This document shows positions 1-12,300 of a DNA stretch of 64,000 nucleotides, in pieces. Source of the stretch: Promerops cafer (Eukaryota > Chordata > Aves > Passeriformes > Nectariniidae). The stretch's first letter is position 1. Every line of letters starts with the position of its first letter. The position numbers and the translations under genes were made by a program. Location of the stretch: positions 69,327 to 133,326 of the forward strand of contig VZSE01006123.1 in NCBI GenBank assembly GCA_013398275.1. The letters are read 5' to 3'. A model generated the notes under the pieces. It saw only the letters and a list, made by a program, of their open reading frames with translations. It was not told the origin of the DNA and ran no database searches.

Positions 1-1145
1 ACTAATGGACCCCAGCACTTTTGGAAGAATTTTCCCGGGGATCTTGATCACTATTTCTCTGAGCAGCCTAAAAGCTGCTCTACTCATGTCCAAGGGTGAA
101 AATTTTCTGCCACTTTTCCTCCTAGCAAAAGAGATTTTGACCTCAATCACGTTGTGGCTGCTGCAGCAAAGATAGCCACCATCATGGCATTCATGCAACC
201 CTCTCTGTTAACAAGCAACAAATCAAGGAGGGCATCTTTCCTGGTCAGCTCTCCTAGTACTTGTGTATGAAGTTGCCATCCAGCTGTTTTAGTAATCTTA
301 GACTCCAGAGAAGGGACTTAACCTGTGAGAGAATTACATCACCATTTGTTCTCCTAATTGGTGCTTTTTATCAGTTATACTAATTTCCTAACACCTATCA
401 AAGGTACTCGCCCCGGGGAGTGGGGGGTGGAGTGGCCTTTTGTGGAGCCCTTTCCATAACTGCCCCTGAAGGCCTTCAAATAAAGATCCACTCTCATATT
501 ACCTCCTTAGTAAAATTATCTCGAGTTTCATTTCCAGGTTGGGAAAAAGGCAACAGTCCTGGCCAGGAGATCTATAGCAGGCTCCCACAGAGACATCTGC
601 ATCCCTTCACTGCCCCTTGATTCTTACCCAGAGGCTCTCAACTGTGCCACTGCCAGCTGTGACCTCCCTACGTTCTAGCCCTTCTGTTACATCCAGTGCC
701 TCCCTCTGCCTCGTGTGCCCTGCCTATTCTTCCTAAAAAGTCTGTACCTGTTCAACAGGGCACTTCAATCACAGGACTTATCCCGGTAAGGTTTCACTGA
801 TGGCAAATCCCTGGGACTGGGCCAAGGACTCAAGCTCCTCTTGTTTGCTCTTCATGCTGTGTGTGTTGGAACAGAAACACTTCAGCTGTGGTCTGTTGCA
901 GCCAACACCTCCCACCAGCACTCAGTTCCTCAAGTTTTGGTGCATCACCCCACTGCCTCTCACTACCCAGGCTGGTTTTGTCCCTTCCCCCTTCCAAGCT
1001 AGTTTAAAGCTCTATCAACGACCCCTCCTAGTTCCTATGCTAGAAATCTTTTTCCCCTCTGAGAGGTGCATCCCATCAGATGTCAGCAGATCAGGTGTTG
1101 TATAGACCATCCCATGGTCAGAAAAACCAGCATTAATCTGATGAC
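1..1145 (-). pseudogene. CR1 LINE remnant: ORF1 esterase tail and ORF2 endonuclease start
   Basis: Read on the minus strand, two parts of a CR1-type LINE remain in order. About 1145-1000 gives a decayed SGNH-esterase C-terminus, with FSDHGMVYTTPDLL then the DGMHLSE block that carries the family's Asp-x-x-His, followed by stops. About 950-800 gives the endonuclease start (NTHSMKSKQEELESLAQ). About 700-600 gives ESLWVRIKGQ and ACYRSPGQD. About 170-1 gives SHNVIEVKISFARR and FSPLDMSRAAFRLLR. Stops and frame changes make it nonfunctional. It runs off the left edge. Confidence 0.75.
405..534 (+). mobile_element. possible LTR 3' fragment inserted in the CR1 remnant
   Basis: A roughly 130-bp block interrupts the CR1 reading. 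It has a GC-rich start (cgccccggggag), an AATAAAG hexamer near 480, and then about 45 bp ending in gtttca. That is the layout of an LTR 3' end (poly(A) signal, short U5, CA). No matching 5' part or target duplication was identified, so this is tentative. Confidence 0.3.
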
Positions 1146-2123
1146 ACCAGCCCCTGCTCTTGATAGGCAGACTCCTAGAATGCTACAGTGGATAACTTGC
1201 CTGTTAAAGAGGGATATTTTGTTAAACAATAGGCAACGTTCTGTAAAACCAATCCCTTGGCATAATGAAACATCTAATTTATTAGCAGGGCACCGCTAAT
1301 TCATCAGTAGGGAGCAGACATAACTTTTTAGTCATATTTGCCTTACTTTGTAATTGGTAATCCTTTTCTTCTTTCCTCTCATTTATTTTTTGTTATTATA
1401 GTACTAGCAACTAAAATTGAGCTACATTTTGCTCAGATTTACAGATCAAATTCCTCGAACTGTAAGACAGGCCATGTGTGACCATGTTTAAATATTAATT
1501 TTAGGAATACAAAAAGCGTTTTTAAATTTCATCATTTTCTGTTTAGTGTAACAGCAATAAAAAAAGATTGCTGCAAACTTCTATTCCAATTAAGAAGATT
1601 ATTCCTCTGTCCTCAAAGGAGAAGTAATGTCCACTTCTGTTTCCTATGAGACTGCAGCTACTTTCTTGCTTTGCCATTTTTAACTACAATGCTCCCAACC
1701 CTAGATACCCCCACTGAAGCTTTTATCAACCAACTTCAGCCCTCTGGAAGTAAAACTATTCCAAGGTGCCTTACAGAATCCATAGAGGAAACAGGCATTT
1801 GCTCAGGAGCAATTAATCTATTTTAGACTTGTACCTTCTGGAGGGATAACCAGGTGACATTCACACCACCTGGTACAAAAGTCATTGATGTACTGAGCAC
1901 ATCACAGGCATTATTTATTTGGATTAGTGCTGGAATCTTCCAGGAAAACCAGCCCTCTATGCAAACATGTTAACGCTGTTAGGTCTTTCTTCTTATTATT
2001 TCACTTCCTGCAGTACATGGTACAACTCAAAAAACTCTCACCTCAGCAAACACAACTGGCATCAAATATTCTTTTCTGCCTTTCTCCTTAACATTGCACT
2101 GAAGTGAAAACAGACAAGGAGCT
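1146..2123. other. intron 15, no gene seen
   Basis: AT-rich intronic sequence between the CR1 remnant and a CR1 3' end. I see no coding frame on either strand and no clear repeat. Confidence 0.6.
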
Positions 2124-2187
2124 GTGGGCTGGAACAAGATGAGCTTTAAGGTCCCTTCCCACCCAGAGCATTCTGTGATCCTGTGAC
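2124..2187 (+). mobile_element. CR1 LINE 3' end fragment
   Basis: It contains gagctttaaggtcccttccc followed by attctgtgatcctgtga, the avian CR1 3' terminus with degenerate 8-bp repeats. Only about 60 bp are recognisable, in the + orientation (antisense to RASGRF2). Confidence 0.8.
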
Positions 2188-2996
2188 TCTGCCACACTGC
2201 TGTTCCTGGGAAGGAGCAGCAAAGTGCTGGGAACAGAGGGCACATCACAGCCTCGAACAGAGGAGCAGCAGTGTGGCACAACGTGTCCTGCCCCTCTCTA
2301 CCACAGACACTTGGTGCAGATATGGAGAGATAACCCAGGGGCTGAAAGGCCCAAAGGGGTCATCTCCAGCCCCAGAAGGGCTCAGGCCCCCAGCTAAGAA
2401 TCAGCACCTCAGTCTGGAGAGCAGATGTGGGAAGAGAGAAAACATGTATTCCTGTCTGGTTTACAAACCATAAAAGACACACCAGTTACCACAGAGGCAG
2501 AAGCCTCCTACACCCTGACAGTGCTGGAGACTTCTCCCTGGAGTCTGGACACAGATTCCACTGTTACTCCCCTGGGCATTGAGGCAAAGGATCTCCACGT
2601 GTGCCCCACCAACAACTGGTTGGTAAGATCCATTGAATCCCAAGTTATGTTATTTCTTCACGAGCTGTACCATTAAGAGGCACCTTGGACCTCGTGCTGT
2701 ATGTATCTACCAGTAGTTTCTCCTTCTGTCCTTTTGCCTGTGTGGTACTAGTTTAAGTCTTATGTCTGTTAGTTTTGTGTCTATTAAATAATTAATTCAT
2801 TCTGTTATAGACCAAATCAGCCATTATTAAAGCACTTGTGAACGAGAGTGGGTTTTGGGGTGCTGGCCACCTCAATACAGCTCCTGCCTGGTGCCAGAGG
2901 CCCGGGCAGAGGGCAGGGCCTTGTCCAAACCCCAGATCCGTCCGCGAGAAGCAGCGAGCAGCACGCTGCGTTCCAGGCTCTGCGGGTATGCAATAC
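2188..2996. other. intron 15 next to the exon 15 donor, origin unclear
   Basis: No recognisable gene. The part around 2500-2830 ends in an ATTAAA-rich stretch (2783-2840) that resembles an LTR or 3' UTR end, but no boundaries were found. GC content rises over the last 120 bp towards exon 15. Confidence 0.5.
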
Positions 2997-3385
2997 CTCT
3001 GCGGATGCTCCTCCTGAGCTTGTTGCAGAGGTCCAGGCGCGGGTTCTCCAGGCTGTCCTCGGCCGAGCCCGGGCTCTGCTCGGGGGACGACAGCCCCCGG
3101 CTCAGGTCCAGCGGCGCCTTGCTGCCCGTGGGCGGCGGGGACGTGGCCGGGCTGTAGTTTGAGGTAGGACTGCTGGCCACAGACGAAGCTGAGAGGTCGA
3201 GGGCTCCAATCCTGGAGTTCAGCGGGGAGGTCAGGGACAGTTTGCGGGTCCTGGCGGGTGAGGAGGTCCTGGAGAGTGACAGGGGAGGAGGAGAGGAAAA
3301 CTTGCGGCAGAGATGTGGCGACTTCCCGTCAGCCAGGTACTCCCCTCTGTTGTTCTGACTGGTGGCAAAGAACAGCTCCAAAGAC
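2997..3385 (-). CDS. RASGRF2: RASGRF2 exon 15 (REM segment and Ser/Pro-rich linker)
   Basis: The largest exon in the window (389 nt) and its most 3' one. It encodes [13 protein letters not shown], then the Ser/Pro-rich linker [33 protein letters not shown] and [12 protein letters not shown]. The linker separates REM from CDC25 and varies most within the family. Here it is rich in potential proline-directed phosphorylation sites. The acceptor is tcccag and the donor gtattg. It ends with one base (G), so the next exon, outside the window, must start in phase 1. Confidence 0.96.
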
Positions 3386-6300
3386 CTGGGAGCCAGAAAC
3401 ACAAAAAGAGCAACGCGGTAGCAAACACTGAACAGATTTAAGTGAAAACGCTTAAATTTGGAGCACATCTGCAAAGTCTGTGTGACACTAAGTCCTCAAA
3501 GCTCGGGCATACACCTGAGACAGGCCCTCCGTAAAACTGATGTCCTGCTTACACACGAAGAACCTTTCTCTTAGATTACTTACAAGCAGAAAATGATGAG
3601 AAAAACGCCCACAAAACGCCCACAAAATGAACAGCTACCAAGGGAGTGCTATCTCTCCCAGAAATCTGTGACACAAAGGTGACCGGAAGGCGCAGACCGC
3701 CGTGCTCACCTGACAGGAATGGAGGTGAAGGGCCGCCGGTAGATGTCGGAGAGCTTCTCCAGGACCACGGCGGCGGTGGTGAAGATGCGGTAGGTGTGCA
3801 GGAAGGTGTTGAGGAAGTCGATGCTCAGGAAGCGCAGGTCCGTCAGCCGCTCCAAGAGGCGCTCCACGCTCGCGTAGCGGATCTGGGGGACTTTGCAGGA
3901 GTTCAGCGTTTTGCTGAAGCAAATGTCAATGTCATCTCTGTGAAGACGGGCGTCCGATCTACACAAGCCAAATTTAAGACACGTTACCAACGAGTGGTCA
4001 CGGCTAAGGTGATGCCTTAATTTCAGCTTTCACGTTTTCCAGACTCTGTACTGCATTAGTAATAACTCTGAGCTCCATACAAAGTGTCAGCAGGTTCTCC
4101 TCACAGCTCAGTCACACAAACAATCCTTTTCCAGCCCCAGAACCAAGGACACTGCTGCAGCCTCAGCCCCAAAAAGTGCAAACAGCAGAGAATTGAGGGG
4201 AGCAACCTGGGAGGATGGGGCTGCATAACCTGGAGCTGGAATTGGACAATGAACCCCAACATGGAAATGGACCAAAACTTATAAAAGTGTGAAAACTCAC
4301 GACCCACCATCCATCTTGTGTGTAGCCTTGGCCAGGCTCTTGTGCTGCCCAAGATGTGTCCTTTTAAGGCCTTTTTAATAAACACCTACTTTATTCCTTT
4401 AACTCTGTCTAGCCTCTGTTCTAGGTGGCCTCTCCAGGCATCTAAGGAGTGGTACCCCTGTAGCTGTTCCTGTCAACATAAAAGCAGGAAATATTTATGC
4501 ACTACTGTGTTTCAGCAATGCAAGAAAACTTTTAATTTGTGGTGACACCTGCTTCCATAACTAAGGGAACTTAAATTTTATTTTTGGCAAATGCTTTACA
4601 CTTCAAAGCCTAAGAAACTGTTAATCATGCTTAAATTTCTGAAATGGAACAGGTGGCAGAATTGTCCCCTCTTGTCTCTTTCAGGCTATTGTGGCCCATA
4701 GGTCAATATTATTAAAATCTCAGTATAGAAAAATTGATTGCAATGTTTTCTGCTGGGATCAAGCTTTATCTAAAATAAAGTAATGGATTCTAAGAAAACT
4801 CAGCAAAATTAACCCCTTAGATAGGTTTAAGGCTTACCTGCAAATTAACACCTGCCTTCAGCTCTGAGAATTACTTTTTGTTTTAAAAGAAGAAAGAGGG
4901 AACAGCACAAAACATCTCAAATTTCAAAGCAGAAACCAAGAAGAATCTTTATTTTAGTGAAAAAACCAAAACGAAAAAATAACTAATTTCTGCTTAGACA
5001 TAAAAAAAAAAAGATTCATTTACAAAACCCTACCTATAATGGGAGGGTTTTTCCCCTCAAATTCTGTTTTGCTTTGTTTGTAAATAAACAGGATGAATAC
5101 GAACTAAAGCATCTTTCAATACACCCCATCTTTTTGTTAAAAATTATTGGATTTTCTCAGAAGAAAGATCAGGATATTCCACTCAATTCTACACTGTATT
5201 ACACAAAAGAAACAACAGAAAAAAATCTTGTTTCTTAAACTAGGCCCTCTGAAAAGCAGCAATTTTTTGCTTCTATTGTCCAATGACATCTGACTCTGAA
5301 AGTCAAACTGTGCTGCAAATCAGGCAAGTAAAATTTAAGGAGAACACCAAATTTGTTTCTGTTGTGAAGGTCCTGTATGTTCTTTAGAATTAATATTCCT
5401 TTCTGTTGGCACTGGGACTGAGGTCCTGCTGTACTTTGAAAGGGGACAAGTGTACTCATAAAACTCAGCAGGTGACAGAAGTTTTTATGCACTGGAGAGT
5501 TCCTGGAATTAAGCTGAAGACAATAAAATACCTTATTTCCAGGGAACAAAGGTATGTGCCCTAACACTGCATTCCCAGATGCTTTCTCTCTCCCATTTCT
5601 AAGCACAAAGAGAGGAGAGGAAACAACTACAGAAGAGGCATTTGAGAAACCAAGAGATAAGACAGATATCAGTGAGAAAGGAAATAGCTTTATGTCCATC
5701 CCTATGTTTCATTCACTTATATATTCATTGGATACTAACAAGTAAAACTCATGTTAATTGAGGTATGTAGAAGAACCAGAAGATTCCATGAAAATCTGGA
5801 ATCGTGTACTGAAAATATCTCACTAGAAACAGGAAACACTTATTACAATAAATAACCGAGAGAATCCAAACGTAAGGGAAGCAGCCTTACAAACAATGAT
5901 GTTACTTCAGTTAAAATCATGACAGAAAATAATTTTTTAACAGAAGTAACAGAAATATAGAGAACAAAAACTCTGGCTAATGTAACAAAATACCTTTGAA
6001 AATGTACTTGTCTTCAGTCACATAAATTCTGAAGACATTTTAAAAAATCTCCAATAAAATTATGACATGACAAGGAAAAGCTAACTGAGAACAAAATCAT
6101 TCATCTGAGGTATAACTGAAGCCAACTACTCAAAACCCAGAAAAACCCAAGTTGTGATCCAACACTGATTTGAGAGTTCACCACTCTGAGTGATCCCTAC
6201 AATGCCAAGAAAGGGATTTGAAAATATATGTTTTGGGATACAGATTCAGTTCCATTCAACCGAACTGGGAGAAAAAAAAATTTAAAGGTTTGCATTTTCT

Positions 6301-9300
6301 AAACACATGCTTTCTCTTGTTAAATTTTTTATTGAAGAAACACAACAATCTATTTTGTTCTCTGTTGCACTTACTTGATCATATGTGGCACAGTGACTTT
6401 GGAGTTTTCTTCAAACACTATTGTCATTAATCCATTGCACCTTATATTATCAATGCACTGTGAAAATAAGTATTGAAAACTGTTAAAATCTAAGCACAGG
6501 GTAAGGAGACTTCTTCCCACACTTTTCATATCCCTATAAGCTCAAGGTACAGCTTGTGCAGGGTATGGGCTGATTAAGACAAGGTATTTTCTCAAATGAG
6601 AAGCAGTGATGCAAGAATTAGAGTCGACATGCTTCTCTAGCCTTTGCCTCTCAGGGTATTCTGTTCAGCAACCTTTTTTTTCCACATGATTAAGTATTTT
6701 GAGTTGGAAGTGACATTCCCTCTGAAGCACCTTTGAAAGGGAAAAAAACTCATTATTTCTAGTATTTCCTGAAAGAGTGTAAGCTTGAGAAATCAAGACC
6801 ACAAGAAAGTCAGATTGTTTTATACTTCAAGGGGTACAGTAACACCCTAACCTTTACTCTGTGCAAAAGACCAGAAGGGAATAAAAAAAGCTTCCAGAAA
6901 CACATTTGTAAAAACAAATTCAAGTGGTGCTCCTTGTGAAGCACAGCTGTGAGGAAGCTGTCCAAGCTGCTCCCTGCAAACTCTTGTACAAATGTTTCGG
7001 GCTGGGAATTAGGAGGGACTTTCATGTGCAATTTTAGGTAGTTCAGATGAGCCCAAAGAAGGGAACTGAGCTGGGGAAGGGGCTGGACCTGCTACCAAAC
7101 CCTGCAGGGCTCTTGTCTTCATAGTACTTTCTGCTTTAATTCATACAGAGATAGATAGATAGATATAGATGGACAATCTCCTCACATCAGTAAAAAGGAG
7201 TTTCAAAAATCACCACACACATTTATCTTGACTTCAAGAACACATGCAGCCCTCAGGGCTTGGAACATTCCATAGCAGAGCAGTGATTGATATTGGATTG
7301 CTCAAACCTGATAATCACAGGTCTCTTCAGGTTTAGATTACATCTATAGCTATAAATCTAAAATATCATCCATGTAGTTTTATGTGGGTTTCAATTCAGG
7401 ATTTTAAGATTATTTGGAAAGTGCAGCTGCAATAATTCACAGTGTGATTTTCTCAAATGATTACCTAAAAGCAGTGAGAAACACATTTAATAGAAATACT
7501 TGTATCTCCCCTATTTGACCTTGAAATATTTCAAAGAAGCCCTTAGCACCAATCATGGTACCAGACAACTTTTAAGATTATTATAACTTAGGCTAAGACT
7601 GGACTTAGTCGTGTTCTTAAATGGTCCTTCTGTGCCAGCAAATAACTCCAATCATTTTACATGTCAATGGAACAACATAATTCCCTGAAGATCTATTTTG
7701 TAAAAAATTCTTCAACCAGGTCTGTCTGTAAGACAGCTAGTTGCAGCTCATACTGCACTTTGAGATTTTTATTTTCCTATTTTTGTTCTTTCAAAAATGT
7801 TAATCAAGCACAAAGTAAGTCAGAATTCTTACTTTTAAGCAATTTCTACTCATTATGATGATGATTCATCTGGAGATGTTGCCAGCAATGATAGCAACTT
7901 TGGAAATGCATGACATTCCATGCTAATATTCCTCTAATCAGCTATTTTTCTCTAAATTAATAGAGGATAGGGCCTGAATTCAGAACTATGTTCTTGTTTG
8001 TGTGCATAAACAAAACACAAATAGCCTTGATTTAGCTCTGGTTAGCTGGAAGCCCAGGGTTGTTTTTTTAATTGCGTTCAACTTCTTTCCACAAATAGAT
8101 TATGACAAAGTTTGTCTATTATGTTTTTAACTAAAAGCAATTTTTAAAAAAACTAACAACTTATCCCTGACATTTAAAAAATTTTAAATATCCTTTTTGT
8201 TCATTCACAACATAGACAGTTCCTGCACACTGTCAGAACGCTCAGCAATTATTTATAATGGTTTGTTAGTATTCATTTGTGGTGGAAAAAAGAGTTTATC
8301 CCGTTTTCTTACTTCATTATTGATGTGATATGGTATCATTTTCACACTAGGACTCTCAGGTGGTTTTTGATCTGTATGAAAATCATGAACAAACCAGTAC
8401 TATCCTTCTTCTTAAATCCAAGTATGTGTCTGGATGGGCTCTCCTCAGACATAAAAATGCTCACCACCATGTTTGTCCGTGGACAATTTTGAAATTCACA
8501 CCCCGTCTCTGTTTCTGAGAAACACACTTCCCTGGCGCCCCAAAAGCAACGACAGGCTTCTGAGGAGGAGAGGCAGCACAGAGGACCTTTCACACCCAGC
8601 ACAGCAAACCAAAGGTACTCAGCACCCTGCGCCAGGCTGAGCGGAGAGCTCACTAGAACCAGGTGAGGCAAGCACCGAGGTACCTGGCTGATGTCACTTG
8701 TCCACGCAGCCTTCTCCTGCCGTGACGGGGCCAAAAGCACCACAGTGAAAGGAGGAGCATCCGTGGGCTCCACTATGAGCTTGAAATCCAGGTGCCCAAA
8801 CACCTGCCCAGAGCCTTTTGCTTTACAGCCAGAGGGGGAGAAAAAAAAAAGCCGCAGCGTGAAACGTCAGAGGGTGAGACGAGGAAAGCAGTGGTGTCAT
8901 TGACAATGGAAATTGCTTTAAAACATCTTCCTGATAAAGAGCAAAGCCAGCTAGGTGTCCAGCAGCTCGTTTTGCCGTTCACATACGCCAGGCACAAAAA
9001 TACTGGGATTTGCTCTTCCAGGAAAAGCTTCTTAAAACACTTGTATGCTAATACATCCCCACCATACCACAAGTATCACTCAAATTAATGAAACCACTTT
9101 CACAATTCAGGTGCAAAAGTCAACAAACTGCAGGATGGAAGACAGAAGGAGTGACAATAAAATCAGCCTGAGGCTGTATTTTGTAATTCCATTTGAATGA
9201 GCTCGCAGCCCAGATTTGTGGGGAGCCCAAGACAAAAAACTTCCCATTAATTCTTCCAAATCACTCAACCCTCATGTATTTCAGAAAGCTAATTATCTGG

Positions 9301-12300
9301 TGCTTATTTAAGGATTTTTTCCTTTTTTTAAGTTGTTTAAAATTTTTATTTTTATTTATACTTTATTTCCCAACATGCTCTGGGTGAACTTGAATACAAA
9401 AGTCAGCACATTTCTCCAGCCAACCCTCTTGAAAATCCAATAAGGGGTGTTAACAGCAGGAAAAAATACAACAAAATAACCCCCCATCCGAGCCAGCATG
9501 TCCATTATTGGAACACCCAGTGGAATCAGTTTTACACTGTATTCTACTGGTTTCACAAAAACATATCTATTTGCTCTTATGGGAAAAAGAAAAAAAAAAA
9601 AAAGGGTACTAATTTTAGGAAACTAGAAACTGTACTTACTACTGACAGCTGAATTTAACTTACAATCATCGTCACTCGCTTCTGTCTCCTCGACCAGTGT
9701 GCACTCTATTAGAGACAGAACACCTCCTGTCTGTGGAAACAAAGCACATTTCACACAAATGTTACTTATTCCCATTTGTCACAGGTTTTTTTAAATGTTG
9801 ACATGCGTGACTCCAAAATTTTACATTACTCAGAGCTCTAAGGAAGATACATCAATTTCATGATGCACGTTTTTTGGCTTAAAGAACTAAACCAAAACAA
9901 ATTAAATATGTTTTCCTTAATCCAACAGATCAATAGTACAATGCACAAAACTTCTTTCACGATGGCACATAGAGACTTGTTCACAAGTTCCAAAAAAGTT
10001 AACTGGAATTTCTTCATCTGAATTTTCGTGAAATACATACAACGTTTTTTAAAGGTCCCATTAGACTCCATTTATTTTGCATAAGTACTTGAACTATTTA
10101 AGAGGTGCAAAGTGAGAAAGCACATGAACCTTAATAACCTCTTGGTATGCCAAATTAAAATTCCATTCAACATAATCCACTCTGTGAATTACCAACATCT
10201 CTTCACCCACAAGCCAGCACTATGAAAGCCTGATTCTCAACAAATATAACTAGATTGTTCTTAGATGACATTTTAGTTTAAGAGAACATGCTGTTCAGGA
10301 AAACAGAATTGACTTTGAAAATTAATTTTATTAGAGCTCTGGAAAATGTTCTTTGGCAATTCTGCAGGGTTATACTGACTGATTTATGCACTGAAAACTG
10401 ACTTAAATTCTGTGCTCCATACACTAAATTTATTTACTACTTCAAACAAATAGATACATCAATGCCTTGTTTCTAATCCTCAGTTTACTAGAATTAACTG
10501 AGTCAAAAAAAAAAAAAAATTGGCTGAATTATATTATTTGCAATGAAAAGACAAAGCATTGTGCACCAGCCCGCTTTTGTTTATAACCAGTAATGCAAAG
10601 CTCAGGTGAAACAGTAAAATGCTGAGAGCTCACCAAAGATGTGTTTTCATTTTGCAAACTAAGTCATAATATAAAGTCCATACCTTAAGAAGATGCAGTT
10701 TTCCTCCTGAACTTCTCGTACAAATTAAAAAGTGTTTTGTAAACAGGAAGCATTGTCTTTCTCCTTCTTTCTTCAAAGACAACGAGCCCAGGCGAACTTT
10801 ACTCAGCTTTCCCCTCTCAACTGAGGGGACCTGGATAAGGGAACCTGGTAATGAAGGTGCAAAATTTACTGTATTACAGTCATATTTAGTGGGCAGTGCT
10901 CAAGTCGTTAATTCATTGATTACTATTAAGTTAATTAACACAAGTCTTCATGCCAGTATCAATGTGTATCAGCGTCTCTTTTAAGCACAGATCAATCCCT
11001 TTTTTACTGCACAAGTTCCCTTTGTTTCTTATCATAAATAGACTCAGGTACAGTCTAGACTAACACTTGTGTACACGGCAGGATTAGATCTGGGGCTGAT
11101 TAGGCAATTAAACACACTAAGAGGCCACTGATCAGAAAACGTGGCTGAACAGCAAACAAACACCACTTCGACAGCTACTACACTTGCAAAAGACAAGGCA
11201 CTTCCAAACCAAAGAGGCAGGGAGTGGAAAGAACGTGGAAAAGTTCTTTTTGATGGAAAAGAGTCTGTGTGTGTGCCTGTGCACAAGAGAGATGGAAACG
11301 AGGCACATTTCTTCTTCTTATCTTGTACTGCATAATTGTCAGTGCTCCACAGCTCATCTGAAATGTGTTACCAGTAAAACACTCTCGAACTAAATTGAAC
11401 CTGCTTACATAAGCCTGAATTTTGCTTTGCAGAGCTCCAGGCTGGGGACAACTCTGCTTCTCTGCTGCTTCACATCTCAGTCTGTGACCAACTTTTCCAG
11501 ATTGATCCCACCATGTGTATCACCTCCAAATTTGGAGCAGGAGTTAAATTTGGTGGCGAGGTGCAACTCCTCTGTGGATTAAACAGAAAGATTTCTACCA
11601 TACAACTTTTCTGTTAGCAGACAGGGCAGCCAAGTCTCATTCCCACACATCTCTCCTCACCGTTACCTGTACCCTGGCTCGTGTCTTGTTCCAGCATCAC
11701 GTACTCATACAGCTAACCCAGCAGGAAAATAATGCTGGCAAGAGGCAGCTGACCTAGCTCCCTGGTAGGAGCAAGGTCACAAAAGCTCTGAGAAAGTGAT
11801 GATGCACAGGGAGCTGCACGGCAGAAGAAGCAGGAGGAGAAGGCTTTGACCTGCCTCTTCCAGATAGGAAATTGCACAGCTGCATCACAGCTCAAAGTAG
11901 TGGCAGCACCCTGACACAGTGCCAGCCTGACAGAATTATCCATGAAATATTAGATTAGCAGTTCTTACTCTGTGTTGTCAAAAATTCTCTTTCTCACAGT
12001 TCTCATACGCAATCTTAAATTAACAAACGGAATAATTGCAGTAACTGAGAAAGATGCTATTTATCTACATTTTTTTCTACACTTAGCTCTCTCTATGTAT
12101 TTAAGTAGCCTTAAGTTATTAATATGTAAACTTCTACTGACGTGGGAAAATACACAGCAGCAAACTTGCCATAGAACAGTGTTCTCTGACAGAATTTCAC
12201 GTTTAGACTAAACATGTATAACACAACCTGTGTCACCAAAACAGAGGAGTGGACTGAAGTCATGCATTAGAATTTTGCAAAGGATTTTGGAACATTTCAG

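Noticed and set aside
2500..2850. Possible LTR or 3' UTR end with several ATTAAA words
   Set aside because: No terminal motif, target duplication or second copy was found, so it is described only as intron of unclear origin.
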